A DNA stretch of 64,000 nt, taken from the NCBI GenBank assembly GCA_025355875.1, contig JANXYV010000100.1:1-64000 (forward strand), given 5' to 3'. Each line of letters opens with the position of its first letter. The stretch's first letter is position 1. Below are positions 35,975 to 45,244 of the stretch, in pieces. The position numbers and the translations under genes are program-made. The DNA is from Prolixibacteraceae bacterium. Lineage in GTDB: Bacteria > Bacteroidota > Bacteroidia > Bacteroidales > Prolixibacteraceae. A model generated the notes under the pieces. It did no database searches and was not told the origin of the DNA. It saw only the letters and a list, made by a program, of their open reading frames with translations.

Positions 35975-36355
35975 TTACTTTTTAGGTTCAGGTGCAGGAG
36001 TAGTAGCAGGAGTAGTAGCGGGAGCAGCCTGTTTTGCAGGAGCCTCGGCTGCAGGAAAAGTCGGAACCTGATTTGGATCAACCGCATTGTCGATCTGATT
36101 TTTTATCGCTGACTGAGCTCCGGAATTAGTATTCCTTGGAATGAACGCAGTACCCCCGATGGATAAAATCAATAAAGCTCCGGCCAAAGCCCAGGTTGCT
36201 TTTTCAAGAAAGTCGGTAGTTTTGCGAACGCCCATAATTTGGTTCGAAGACTGAAAGTTACTTGCTAAACCACCACCTTTTGAGTTCTGAACCAAAACGA
36301 TAAGAATCAGTAGAATGCAAACAATAAATAATAAAACTGTGATCAGTACGTACAT
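35975..36355 (-). CDS. secG: Preprotein translocase subunit SecG
   Basis: 126 aa. Two membrane helices around the conserved loop QNSKGGGLASNF (residues 22-34), then an Ala/Pro/Thr-rich tail of about 35 residues (PATTPATTPAPEPKK) commonly seen in Bacteroidota SecG. Assists SecA-driven export through SecYE. Last gene of the operon starting with the sigma-54 regulator at 38793. Confidence 0.95.
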   Translation of the reverse strand: MYVLITVLLFIVCILLILIVLVQNSKGGGLASNFQSSNQIMGVRKTTDFLEKATWALAGALLILSIGGTAFIPRNTNSGAQSAIKNQIDNAVDPNQVPTFPAAEAPAKQAAPATTPATTPAPEPKK

Positions 36356-36365
36356 ATCATTGAAA

Positions 36366-37034
36366 TTAATTGTTCATTAAACTTTTGATTTTTTCAATCT
36401 GAGCGGCAAAGTAAACACTTTTTTCCGGATATTTCAAACTTAATTTTTCAAATATCTGTATTGCTTTTTTATAGTAACCTTGTTGGGCATAGATGGATGC
36501 AAGGGTTTCGGTCACCAGGTCTTCAGTATCTTCCTTGATTGGCTCTGCTCCCTCCATCGGCGAAGCCGATTCAGTAATTTTTATTGCCGGCATTTTGGGC
36601 TGGGCTTCCAAAAACTTGTCGATCAGGCGGAACTTTTTCCAAGAACTTTTCTCCTCATTACCAGCAGGTTCAGAAGGAGACACATCCTCTTCCCCGGTTG
36701 TTTCGAGTCGGTAATCGGGGGCGAAAATCAGGTTGAAAATGTCCGGTTCTCCGGTCTTTTCAGGTTCATTCAATTCAGCTTTATTTACCTTAGATTCCTG
36801 ATTTTTTTGGTTCAGGAACAAGTATAATTTCCGGCGGTCCTGGATCCTGATTGCACCAGAAATCAGTTCCTGTTCAAACGACGGATCGTTGATATTTTTC
36901 AGGTTTCTCAGGTAGAGAATCCAGGCAGCTTCAAATGCAGGATGTCTTTGCGTCAGCTCTTTCAGGAACGGCAGAGTTCCCTGATTTAACTTTTCAGGAG
37001 CCTGAATGTATTGAAAGATCTGTTCTGCCTTCAT
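36366..37034 (-). CDS. Hypothetical protein with TPR-like C-terminus
   Basis: 222 aa, no signal. A low-complexity acidic middle (about 85-165) leads to a C-terminal TPR-like pair (LASIYAQQGYYKKAIQIFEKLSLKYPEK). Lies 3 nt after lptE and 10 nt before secG, so it belongs to the envelope-assembly operon. Function not known. Confidence 0.75.
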   Translation of the reverse strand: MKAEQIFQYIQAPEKLNQGTLPFLKELTQRHPAFEAAWILYLRNLKNINDPSFEQELISGAIRIQDRRKLYLFLNQKNQESKVNKAELNEPEKTGEPDIFNLIFAPDYRLETTGEEDVSPSEPAGNEEKSSWKKFRLIDKFLEAQPKMPAIKITESASPMEGAEPIKEDTEDLVTETLASIYAQQGYYKKAIQIFEKLSLKYPEKSVYFAAQIEKIKSLMNN

Positions 37035-37037
37035 GGT

Positions 37038-37556
37038 TTACCAATTTGCTACCGATGCGTTGAATACATCATCGGTCAGTTTTTTGACGATTAAAGGAAC
37101 GAGCTCGTCTTCAATGTCGCTGAGCGTGCGGTTGCTATCGAAATCTTCATAAGCCGAAAATGTTTTGTCCCAATCTTGCTCATGCTCCTTATTGTTGACG
37201 AATTTGACCTTTAAGCCAATCGTCAGCCTGTTTTGCGCAGCCACGTCGCCTGACTGTATATTAATGGGCTTGACTTCATAATCGGTAATTTGTCCGGAAT
37301 ATTCCAAATCACCATTATCGGTAATCTGGTTCAAAGAGGTTTGTCTCACCAAAACACTCTGCAATCCGTCGGTGAATAGCTGGCTTAAATTTGGATTTAC
37401 CAGGCGGGCACGGTTCGGGAAATAGGTTACTGTAAAAGTTTTGACAGTGGGGGCAATGGATGCCCCGGTAAATGAGTAGCCAACTTTGCAGGCCGTAAAA
37501 ATCAGCAGGACTCCAATTACTGAAAGCAGGATTAGTATTGAACTTCGTTTGTTCAT
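37038..37556 (-). CDS. lptE: LptE-like LPS assembly lipoprotein
   Basis: 172 aa from the ATG at 37556, which begins a lipoprotein signal (LLIFTAC, Cys-23); a longer frame reaching into the preceding gene is not credible. The mature part (VGYSFTGASI, FPNRARLVNPNLSQLFTDGL) matches the LptE/RlpB family of Bacteroidota, which plugs the LptD channel to insert lipopolysaccharide into the outer membrane. Its start lies 4 nt past the stop of the sigma-54 regulator gene. Confidence 0.88.
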   Translation of the reverse strand: MNKRSSILILLSVIGVLLIFTACKVGYSFTGASIAPTVKTFTVTYFPNRARLVNPNLSQLFTDGLQSVLVRQTSLNQITDNGDLEYSGQITDYEVKPINIQSGDVAAQNRLTIGLKVKFVNNKEHEQDWDKTFSAYEDFDSNRTLSDIEDELVPLIVKKLTDDVFNASVANW

Positions 37557-37560
37557 GGGT

Positions 37561-38793
37561 TTATTCAATGTTATATTCTTTAATTTTCCGGTAAAGGGTC
37601 CGTTCTGAAATGCCCAACTCCAAAGCTGCATATTTTCGTTTTCCCTTGTGCTTTTCAAGCGCCTTCCGGATCATTTCCACTTCCTTATCTTCGAGCGATA
37701 ATGATTCCTCCACGAATTCCTCCGTATCATAAATATTCGGATTGGCAGCGGGAGTGATGGTTGTCCGATTAGGCGGAGTCTGATCAGGTACGTAATTGCC
37801 ACTCTCGTTCTGGTAAAGTTTGCGGATCAGTTGGGCATTGTCGTCACGAACTTCGGCTTGAGTGGCTTCATTTTGAAGGATATCATGAACCAGCTTCTTC
37901 AGATCGTTCATATCCTTTTTCATGTCGAACAGAATTTGGTAAAGAATTTCACGTTCCGACGAAAAGGTTTTCTCGTCGATGCCGCGGTACAGGGCGGGAA
38001 GCTTGTTTTCGTTCTGCACCGGGATGTAATTCAGCAGTTTTTTTGCATCAATCAGACGTTCCTTTTCAATAATCGAAATTTGTTCGGTGATATTTTTGAG
38101 TTGACGGACATTCCCCGGCCATTGATAGTTCAATAAAACCGAAACCGCATCCGGTTCAAGCCTGATCGCTGGCATCCTGTATTTGTCTGCAAAGTCGGAG
38201 GCGAATTTACGGAAGAGCAGGTGGATATCTTCCTTCCGGTCGCGCAAAGGCAAAACCCTGATTGGCACTGTGTTTAAACGGTAGTACAAATCTTCGCGAA
38301 ACTTTCCTTTTTCGATGGCTTCGGTGATGAGTACATTGGTTGCAGCAACTACCCGAACGTTGGTTTTCAGCACTTTCGATGAACCAACTTTCATAAATTC
38401 GCCAGCTTCGAGTACCCGAAGCAGACGTACCTGAGTCGAAAGCGGTAATTCTCCGATTTCGTCGAGGAAAATAGTTCCGCCGTCGGCTTCTTCGAAGTAC
38501 CCTTTCCGGTCGGCCAAAGCGCCTGTAAAAGATCCTTTTTCGTGCCCAAAAAGTTCTGAATCGATAGTTCCTTCAGGAATGGCCCCGCAGTTAACAGCAA
38601 TGTATTTGCCGTGTTTGCGTGCCGAAAACTGGTGGATTATTTGCGGGAAAGATTCCTTCCCGGTTCCGCTCTCACCGGTTATCAGTACCGACAGGTCGGT
38701 GGGTGCAACCTGAACTGCAATCCCGATCACACGCAACAATTCGGGCGAGCTTCCGATAATTCCAAACCTTTGTTTTATTTCCTGAATATCCAT
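37561..38793 (-). CDS. Sigma-54-dependent regulator, no receiver domain
   Basis: 410 aa. AAA+ activator core with Walker A GESGTGKE near 42, the sigma-54 contact loop as GSFTGA (GAFTGA in most), Walker [13 protein letters not shown], and a C-terminal Fis-type HTH ([23 protein letters not shown]). No N-terminal sensing domain beyond about 25 residues, so control must come from abundance or a partner. First gene of the lptE-TPR-secG operon. Serine in place of the first Ala is a tolerated variant. Confidence 0.9.
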   Translation of the reverse strand: MDIQEIKQRFGIIGSSPELLRVIGIAVQVAPTDLSVLITGESGTGKESFPQIIHQFSARKHGKYIAVNCGAIPEGTIDSELFGHEKGSFTGALADRKGYFEEADGGTIFLDEIGELPLSTQVRLLRVLEAGEFMKVGSSKVLKTNVRVVAATNVLITEAIEKGKFREDLYYRLNTVPIRVLPLRDRKEDIHLLFRKFASDFADKYRMPAIRLEPDAVSVLLNYQWPGNVRQLKNITEQISIIEKERLIDAKKLLNYIPVQNENKLPALYRGIDEKTFSSEREILYQILFDMKKDMNDLKKLVHDILQNEATQAEVRDDNAQLIRKLYQNESGNYVPDQTPPNRTTITPAANPNIYDTEEFVEESLSLEDKEVEMIRKALEKHKGKRKYAALELGISERTLYRKIKEYNIE

Positions 38794-39017
38794 TTTAAGG
38801 ACAATATGTTTAACTTTGCAAAATTACTATTTTAAGCTATAAATACTGTTCAATCCATGAACTTTGTTGGAATTATCCATTTCTGTCATACTGAAACTTA
38901 ATTCAGGAGCAAAGTTCCAGCTTTCATGCCGGAAAAATCTTCGGATTCGCAGGTTCTCAGGAGGGTTCAGTTGCAGAATTTCAGCTTCTTTTGACTTTTA
39001 ACTTTTTCCTTGATTCT

Positions 39018-39842
39018 ATGAAGTTTACTAAAATGCACGGACTGGGCAACGATTTTATTTTTTTCGAAAACCCTGAGAATCTTGAACTGGATTATTCCTC
39101 CTTGGCAATCAAATGGTGCCACCGACAGCTTGGAATCGGCGCCGACGGGATTGTGGCAGTTTTGCCTTCGGAGGTGGCCGATCTGCAGATGCGAATTATC
39201 AATGCCGATGGAAGCGAAGCCAACATGTGCGGCAATGCCATTCGCTGCTTTGCCCTGTATGCCTGCGAACGACAACTTGTTCGCACCAAATCCTTCAAGA
39301 TCGAAACCTTCGCCGGGATTATTGTTCCTGAAGTAATTACCGAAAATGGCAAGGTAATATTGGTACGGGTAAATATGGGGAAGCCTGGTACTGAAAGAAA
39401 ATATATCCCAATGCTGGGAGATGAAAAGGAAGCGATTTGTGTTCCGGTGAAGGTTGGTGACCGGGAGTTTCAGCTGACCAGTTTGCTGATGGGAGTTCCG
39501 CATACCATGGTTTTTGTGGATGAGGTGAAAACCATTGATCTGGAAAAGATTGGCCGCGTCATCGAAAAACATCCTTTGTTTCCGAAGGGAACCAATGTAA
39601 ATTTTGTGGAAGTAGTTGATCGCGGAAGGATCAGAGTACGAACCTGGGAACGTGGGGCAGGAGCGACCTTGGCTTGCGGAACCGGTTGCTGTGCTTCGGC
39701 TGTTGCATCTGTCCTCAACCGACTCACTGACCGAAAGGTCATTGTCGAATTGCAACACGGAAACCTTAAAATTGAATGGGCTGAAGACGGAACTGTTTTT
39801 ATGACTGGACCAGCCACGGAAAGCTTTTCGGGAGAAATTTGA
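39018..39842 (+). CDS. dapF: Diaminopimelate epimerase
   Basis: 274 aa from the ATG at 39018 (an in-frame TTG upstream adds nine residues and is unlikely). Interconverts LL- and meso-diaminopimelate for lysine and peptidoglycan. Both catalytic cysteines visible: MCGNAIRC (Cys-71) and ACGTGCCAS in the second half; N-terminal MKFTKMHGLGNDF typical. Monocistronic. Confidence 0.95.
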   Translation: MKFTKMHGLGNDFIFFENPENLELDYSSLAIKWCHRQLGIGADGIVAVLPSEVADLQMRIINADGSEANMCGNAIRCFALYACERQLVRTKSFKIETFAGIIVPEVITENGKVILVRVNMGKPGTERKYIPMLGDEKEAICVPVKVGDREFQLTSLLMGVPHTMVFVDEVKTIDLEKIGRVIEKHPLFPKGTNVNFVEVVDRGRIRVRTWERGAGATLACGTGCCASAVASVLNRLTDRKVIVELQHGNLKIEWAEDGTVFMTGPATESFSGEI

Positions 39843-39848
39843 ATCAAC

Positions 39849-39887
39849 AAAAATGCCCGTTGGAACTCAATCCAAACGGGCATTTTT
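39849..39887. terminator. Bidirectional terminator after dapF
   Basis: Stem AAAAATGCCCGTT/AACGGGCATTTTT with a short loop; between convergent dapF and the PKD-repeat gene. Confidence 0.8.
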
Positions 39888-39913
39888 TTGACAGCTTTCC
39901 TATTTTATCCGAA

Positions 39914-42235
39914 TCATTTGATAAATTTCTCAGTACCAATGACATTCTTTCCGGAAGTCATTTTACACAGGTAAATTCCCTTTTGGAGCGAATTCACATT
40001 CAGGCTGATATTCTGTCCTGATTCAACATCCTGAATTTTTTGACTTGAAACACTCTTTCCGCTTATATCACAGATTTCAATCTGCATCTCGCTCACCAGT
40101 TTTCCGGAGTAGGTGATATTCAGCACGTCTTTTACCGGGTTGGGGTAAAGTTTCACCGAGGATGATTCCTGTTGATCAGGTTTAATCAGAGTTGCAAACG
40201 TTTTCTGCGAAATATTTTCGGTATAAACTACATTTCCTGCGGCATCTTTCAAAACCATATTCGCGTTGTCGCTTGCACAGTTCATCGAATTGACCGGAAT
40301 GCTGTCGCCGGTTATGATGCTTCCGTCGCAAAGATGCCATTCAACAGTATAAGCTCTGTTCACAGGTTTGCAAAGAATCATCGGATTTTCTTTCAGACCG
40401 GTCACCCAAAAATTGAGCGAAACGTCGGTCGTTGTGCCATCTGAATTGAAGATAAATGTTCCTGAAACGATTGTTCCATTGGGGGTTGTTGCCTTGACGG
40501 TATAGAATTGTGTGGGGCAAAGTCCTTTCACTTCCTGAGTCAGATCTCCGGTCGACCAGGAATAGTTGGAAGCATTGATCAGCGAATCTTTCAGGTAAAC
40601 CTGTGCCTTGGCCCAACCGGCACACGACGGCATTTGTTGCGGAAAACTGGACTGGTACCGCATGGTATACAATGAGGTTTTACCAGTATTAATTGAATCC
40701 GGAATATTTCCATTGACCAGAATCGTTTCGCACCAGGTGCTCGAGCAGCTGTCAGCGGTCCAGATGGTCAGGCAAACTTTCTGGTCAGGTTTCATGAAAT
40801 TGAAATTGACCTGAGGTTCTGCTTCCTTGCTGGTAGTTCCGTCTTCGAATTGCCAGAGCCGGCGAATAACCTTGCCTTCCGAAGCATCAATCAGCTTGTA
40901 AGGGATAACTTCAGGAATTGAAATGATATCGGTGGGCCGGTAATACTTGATCCAGGCATGGCATTGAGGAACAGGATCAACCGGAGGAACGGTACTCATA
41001 TAAATATTGATGGTTTGACAGGAAGATGCCATGCAGCCGGTCACCGTTTTTACAGTCAGGCAAACCTTCCGGAATGGATTTGGGTCGCCAAGGACCGGGT
41101 CGATGTTTAACGGGAAATTGAACATGTGAGTCGGATTCTGTTCATTACTGCTTGTTCCATCGCCAAAATCCCAATTCCATTCAAGAACTTCGGGAAAGGC
41201 TTTCGAATAGAAATCCAGTACCAGGGCAGGAGCAAAAGGTTTGATATTGTAATTCACCGAATAGCCAAAAGCGGTTTCACATTTTATGCTGTCTACCGGA
41301 ATCGGCGGATAAATTATCGGATGGAAAAAGTAAACCGCATCCCAGAATATGTCCGAACATCCATTTTTCCCGAGAACGGTCAGGCTTGCCTTGATAGGTA
41401 GTTGTTTGATATCGAAGGTAATTACCGGCTCTTTTTCAGTACTGGTAATACCGTTATCGAAGAACCACAGGTAAGTCAGCGAATCTCCTTCCGAATAATT
41501 ATTGAATTCATAGGTAACTTTTTGAGCAAGCGAGTCAAGTTTGACTTCGTGATACTTGTATCGGGCCATGCAGGCTGGCGGAGGACTAATAATGACAACT
41601 GGCTTAAAGAATTTAACCGAGTCGCAGAAACTATCGGCACAGTTATTTTTTCCGGTAATGGTTAAACAGGCCAGATGCTTGGCGGGTTTGTTGTCAAAGG
41701 TGACAAGCGGTTGTCTTTCAGTGCTGGTTTGTCCGTCGTCGAACTTCCAGAGATAAGTCAGCGAATCGCCTTCCGAATAATTATCCATCTGGAAGGTGGC
41801 CTTTCCGCGGACCGAATCGTAATCAGTCTGGTAATATTTGAAAAATGCTTTGCAACCCGGACTGGAAGTAGTCGTTCCACTCATGATGTCGATGACTTCC
41901 GAATAGAAACTTTTGCAGGTGTCAGAAGTCAAAATCGTCAGACTGACCGTGCGATATGGACTTAATTTGACATATGGACTGGGTGCCGGATGGATATAAA
42001 TATGAAAAGGGTTTTGTTCCTGACTTTTAGTGCCATCGCCAAAATCCCAAAACCAGGCGGTTACCTTTCCTTCTGAACGGTCGTAGAAATTAATTGCTGT
42101 AGAGGGAACCGGGCTCATCAACATATTATTCACGGAGTATTTAAACTGTGCCTTGCAATTGCCGGTGCTGGTATTGGTTTGTGCGTTGGTTATCAGACCT
42201 GAAAACAAAAACGCGAGGAGTAAATATTTTTTCAT
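39914..42235 (-). CDS. PKD-repeat protein with type IX secretion C-terminal domain
   Basis: 773 aa from the ATG at 42235 (signal peptide LLLAFLFSGLITNAQ). Five PKD-like repeats, each starting with a Cys (such as CKAFFKYYQ, CMARYKYHE, CHAWIKYYR) and holding WxFxDG. Repeats 2 and 3 share SEGDSLTYLW and look like a recent duplication. Ends in a T9SS type A sorting domain (LYPNPVKDVLNITYSG ... KGIYLCKMTSG ... GTEKFIK), so exported across the outer membrane and surface-attached. Probably an adhesin or structural protein; no enzymatic domain seen. Confidence 0.87.
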   Translation of the reverse strand: MKKYLLLAFLFSGLITNAQTNTSTGNCKAQFKYSVNNMLMSPVPSTAINFYDRSEGKVTAWFWDFGDGTKSQEQNPFHIYIHPAPSPYVKLSPYRTVSLTILTSDTCKSFYSEVIDIMSGTTTSSPGCKAFFKYYQTDYDSVRGKATFQMDNYSEGDSLTYLWKFDDGQTSTERQPLVTFDNKPAKHLACLTITGKNNCADSFCDSVKFFKPVVIISPPPACMARYKYHEVKLDSLAQKVTYEFNNYSEGDSLTYLWFFDNGITSTEKEPVITFDIKQLPIKASLTVLGKNGCSDIFWDAVYFFHPIIYPPIPVDSIKCETAFGYSVNYNIKPFAPALVLDFYSKAFPEVLEWNWDFGDGTSSNEQNPTHMFNFPLNIDPVLGDPNPFRKVCLTVKTVTGCMASSCQTINIYMSTVPPVDPVPQCHAWIKYYRPTDIISIPEVIPYKLIDASEGKVIRRLWQFEDGTTSKEAEPQVNFNFMKPDQKVCLTIWTADSCSSTWCETILVNGNIPDSINTGKTSLYTMRYQSSFPQQMPSCAGWAKAQVYLKDSLINASNYSWSTGDLTQEVKGLCPTQFYTVKATTPNGTIVSGTFIFNSDGTTTDVSLNFWVTGLKENPMILCKPVNRAYTVEWHLCDGSIITGDSIPVNSMNCASDNANMVLKDAAGNVVYTENISQKTFATLIKPDQQESSSVKLYPNPVKDVLNITYSGKLVSEMQIEICDISGKSVSSQKIQDVESGQNISLNVNSLQKGIYLCKMTSGKNVIGTEKFIK

Positions 42236-42423
42236 AAAGCAGCTTTTTTGAACATTCGTACTTCCTAGACGTGGCAAGTCTGAATAAGGTTGCGCTGATA
42301 TGCTGAAGATTTTTTGGAATTTGTGAATTGGGTTGAAAAGAAGCAGTTGATGTAGTTAGAAGAAATAGTCGGAGTGAAATAAGGTCGGAACAGAAATTCT
42401 TCCATTTTCTCAGACGGAATCCC

Positions 42424-42765
42424 TTATTTTTTCTTCTTCGATGACCTGGCATATTGGTTAAAACCGATCGCCAGATCAATCCATGATTGGAGGTCATTGA
42501 CCGTCTTCATGCCTGAATCGTCCACGGTTATCCAGCCTTTCATGGGTTTTCCGGTAAAAAGCATTTCGTGGCAGCCTGTTTTTTCGAGCGATTCTTCATA
42601 CCGGGCCGGATCGATCCGGCACATCATTTCGTCTTTGATCACACCCACAAACATTTTATCCCGGAGCAGGAAACACAAGCCACCAAACATTTCCTTTTCT
42701 TCGATGCCCTCCATTTCCTGGATTTGTTCGCGGATGCGATTGGCTAAAGTCTGATTGTATGCCAT
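42424..42765 (-). CDS. TfoX/Sxy N-terminal family protein
   Basis: 113 aa from the ATG at 42765 (MAYNQTLANRIRE). Matches the TfoX N-terminal domain: EEKEMFGGLCFLLRDKMFVGV and FTGKPMKGWI, with a basic KKKK tail. In gamma-proteobacteria such proteins tune competence; in Bacteroidota the role is not known. An upstream ATG at 42798 would add 11 residues. Confidence 0.85.
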   Translation of the reverse strand: MAYNQTLANRIREQIQEMEGIEEKEMFGGLCFLLRDKMFVGVIKDEMMCRIDPARYEESLEKTGCHEMLFTGKPMKGWITVDDSGMKTVNDLQSWIDLAIGFNQYARSSKKKK

Positions 42766-42786
42766 GCTCAATAAGTAATGGAAAAA

Positions 42787-42834
42787 GTCATTAGTCATTT
42801 GGAAAGAGGAAATATTTTTCCATTGACTAATGAC
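42787..42834. repeat. TCATT/AATGA palindromic repeat, copy 2
   Basis: Perfect 11-bp arms GTCATTAGTCA/TGACTAATGAC with a 26-nt loop, in the gap between sppA and the TfoX-like gene. Shortest member of the family. Confidence 0.6.
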
Positions 42835-42849
42835 GCTTTCCTGGTTTTT

Positions 42850-44619
42850 CTAGTGTATGTCAATATCATACGGCATCCGGGCAAGGATTCCTCGTTGCGA
42901 GATCAGGCCACGAAGCTGATCGTAGTATTTGTATCCTTCGCCCAGTTCGTCTCTCATGAAGCTTGCTTTGGCTGAGTTTGAAAACTCTTTCAGCAACTCA
43001 GTGAGAGGATCTTTCAACTTCGGAAGGTTCACAATCCGGAAGTTATCGAGTTTGGCCATTTGTTTGGCCAGGTTGATTGCATCGGTCAATCCTCCATAGG
43101 TATCAATCAACTTGATTTCCCGGGCATTCGGAGCAGCCCATACCCGGCCCTGGCCAATTTCATCCACGGCCGATTTTTCCATTTTTCGTCCACCGGCAAC
43201 CCGTGAAACAAACGTATCATAGCCTTCCTCAATGGTCTGCTGCATCAGGTCGCGTTCAAACTGCGACATCGGCCTCATCACCGAAATCATGTCAGAATGT
43301 TCGTTGGTCATTACCACATCGGTAGTAATGCCAAGTTTGTTGCTCAGCAGGTTTTTCACATTGGGAATCATTCCAAAAATGCCAATGGACCCGGTGATGG
43401 TGGTACGGTCGGCCATGATGGTATTGGCCGCTGCGGCGATATAATAACCACCTGAAGCAGCCACATCACCCATGGATGCGATAACTGGTTTCGTAGCTGC
43501 AGCCAGTTTTACTTCACGCCAGATCACATCCGAACCGTATGCGCTTCCGCCCGGAGAATTGATGCGCAGAACAATGGCTTTGATCGACGAATCGCGCCGG
43601 GCTTCGCGGATGGTCCTCGAAAATTCCTCGGAATGGATACCATCGTCCGAAAGACTGGCATCAATACTTCCGGAGGCATAAATCACGGCAATTTTTTTGC
43701 GGGCCAGACCTTTCTGAGCGCGCTGCTCGGGAACTTTAATGTAATTGTAAATATCCACTGCTTTCACATCTCCTCCCTCGCCAATGCCAGTCAGTTTTTT
43801 AAGGTCAGAAATCACCTGGTCCTTATACTTCAGGCGGTCGACCAGGTTTTTCTGTTTGGCAAAGTCGGCTTTCCTGAAAGTGGCAACCATATCGGCAATG
43901 TCGTTTAGTTCGTCGAATCCCATTTTGCGCGACGCCGAAATATCAGTCAGCATTTCGTTCCAGATTGTTTTCAGATACGTTTCGGTTTGAAGCCGGTTTT
44001 CAGGGCTCATTTTATCGAGAAGGAAAGGTTCGACCGCTGATTTGTACTTACCATGACGGACAATCTGCATCTCAACTCCCAGTTTTTCCAAGGCATTTTT
44101 ATAAAAAGTCCGTTCGCCGCCCAGTCCTCTGAAATCGACTGATCCCTGAGGGTTCAGCGCCAAAGTATCGGCCACTGTAACCAGGTAATACGCTTTTTGC
44201 GAAAGATATTCGCCGTAGGCATAAATAAACTTTCCTGAAGTTTTGAAATCTTTTAAAGCTGACCTGATTTCTTCGACGGTAGCCATACCGGCCTGAATAT
44301 CCATCGGGTTCAGGTAAATCCCCTTGATGTTATCATCCGATTTGGCCTTGCGGATACAATCGAGTAGGTCATTTAATCCGACGGTTTTATTTCCTTGAAA
44401 CAGACCAAAATCAAGACCTTCCAAAGGATTTTTCCTGGCGCGATCCACAATGTCGTGGTCAAATTTCAGGAGAAGAACGCTGTTCCCTGATATTTGGGTC
44501 GGTTCGTCCGACGAGGAAACCATCGCAGAAATCATTCCGATGGCCAGAAAGAAAAGGAGAATTCCGGCGATCATCACTCCAAGGATGGAGGCCAGGGTAA
44601 ATTTTAAAAACTGCTTCAT
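42850..44619 (-). CDS. sppA: Signal peptide peptidase SppA, 67K type
   Basis: 589 aa from the ATG at 44619, just ahead of its membrane helix; the longer frame adds an odd 26-residue leader. Two S49 domains. Catalytic Lys-193 in GKYKSAVEP and Ser-389 in MGDVAASGGYY, with the RINSPGGSAYGSD segment between. Digests leftover signal peptides in the membrane. 16 nt before the TCATT repeat; divergent from folK. Confidence 0.93.
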   Translation of the reverse strand: MKQFLKFTLASILGVMIAGILLFFLAIGMISAMVSSSDEPTQISGNSVLLLKFDHDIVDRARKNPLEGLDFGLFQGNKTVGLNDLLDCIRKAKSDDNIKGIYLNPMDIQAGMATVEEIRSALKDFKTSGKFIYAYGEYLSQKAYYLVTVADTLALNPQGSVDFRGLGGERTFYKNALEKLGVEMQIVRHGKYKSAVEPFLLDKMSPENRLQTETYLKTIWNEMLTDISASRKMGFDELNDIADMVATFRKADFAKQKNLVDRLKYKDQVISDLKKLTGIGEGGDVKAVDIYNYIKVPEQRAQKGLARKKIAVIYASGSIDASLSDDGIHSEEFSRTIREARRDSSIKAIVLRINSPGGSAYGSDVIWREVKLAAATKPVIASMGDVAASGGYYIAAAANTIMADRTTITGSIGIFGMIPNVKNLLSNKLGITTDVVMTNEHSDMISVMRPMSQFERDLMQQTIEEGYDTFVSRVAGGRKMEKSAVDEIGQGRVWAAPNAREIKLIDTYGGLTDAINLAKQMAKLDNFRIVNLPKLKDPLTELLKEFSNSAKASFMRDELGEGYKYYDQLRGLISQRGILARMPYDIDIH

Positions 44620-44708
44620 GAGTATTTTGACTGTTTTAGTTTGTTTCGATAAAAATGTGCGATAGATTTGTACGAAAATAGTGTTTTTGTTACACAATCC
44701 GGTCTGTT

Positions 44709-45203
44709 ATGAGCAAGCTTTATATCTTATTGGGAGGAAATTTGGGCGACAAACAGAAGATTTTTTCCGAAACTCTTGGTATGCTTGCACGGCGGGTTGG
44801 AAAAATCACTTTGCAATCGTCGGTTTATGAAACTGAACCCTGGGGTTTTCATTCGGAAGATCTGTTTTGGAACCAGGTGATAGAAATGAAATCGGAGCTT
44901 CTTCCTGAAGAAATTCTTTCCGGCACCAAGCAGATTGAACTTGAAATGGGCAGGACGCGAAAAACGGATCAGTTTGATTCACGGAGGATGGATATCGACA
45001 TTCTTTTTTATGGTGATCAAATCATCAACCAGGGAAATCTGATTGTTCCGCATCCGCGGATCCAGGAACGGAAATTTGTGTTGGTTCCGCTTTGCGAAAT
45101 TGCACCGGACTTTATTCATCCTGTTATTCAAAAAAGTGTCAGGAAATTGCTGGATGAATGTTCAGATCAGCTAATGGTTAAGAAAGTAAACATCAGCAGC
45201 TAG
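44709..45203 (+). CDS. folK: 6-Hydroxymethyl-7,8-dihydropterin pyrophosphokinase
   Basis: 164 aa. Folate pathway: transfers pyrophosphate from ATP to the pterin. LLGGNLGDK near 8-15, SSVYETEPWGF near 37, and the signature GRTRKTDQFDSRRMDIDILFY near 80-100 (written here in two parts: GRTRKTDQFD and SRRMDIDILFY). A 7-bp inverted repeat (45194-45216) lies over its stop codon. Confidence 0.93.
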   Translation: MSKLYILLGGNLGDKQKIFSETLGMLARRVGKITLQSSVYETEPWGFHSEDLFWNQVIEMKSELLPEEILSGTKQIELEMGRTRKTDQFDSRRMDIDILFYGDQIINQGNLIVPHPRIQERKFVLVPLCEIAPDFIHPVIQKSVRKLLDECSDQLMVKKVNISS

Positions 45204-45244
45204 CACCTGGCTGCTGGCAATGAGAAAACAAAATTTCAGGAAAT

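Noticed and set aside
38967-39758. 263-codon minus-strand frame opposite dapF
   Set aside because: dapF has full catalytic motifs; the opposite frame is a shadow.
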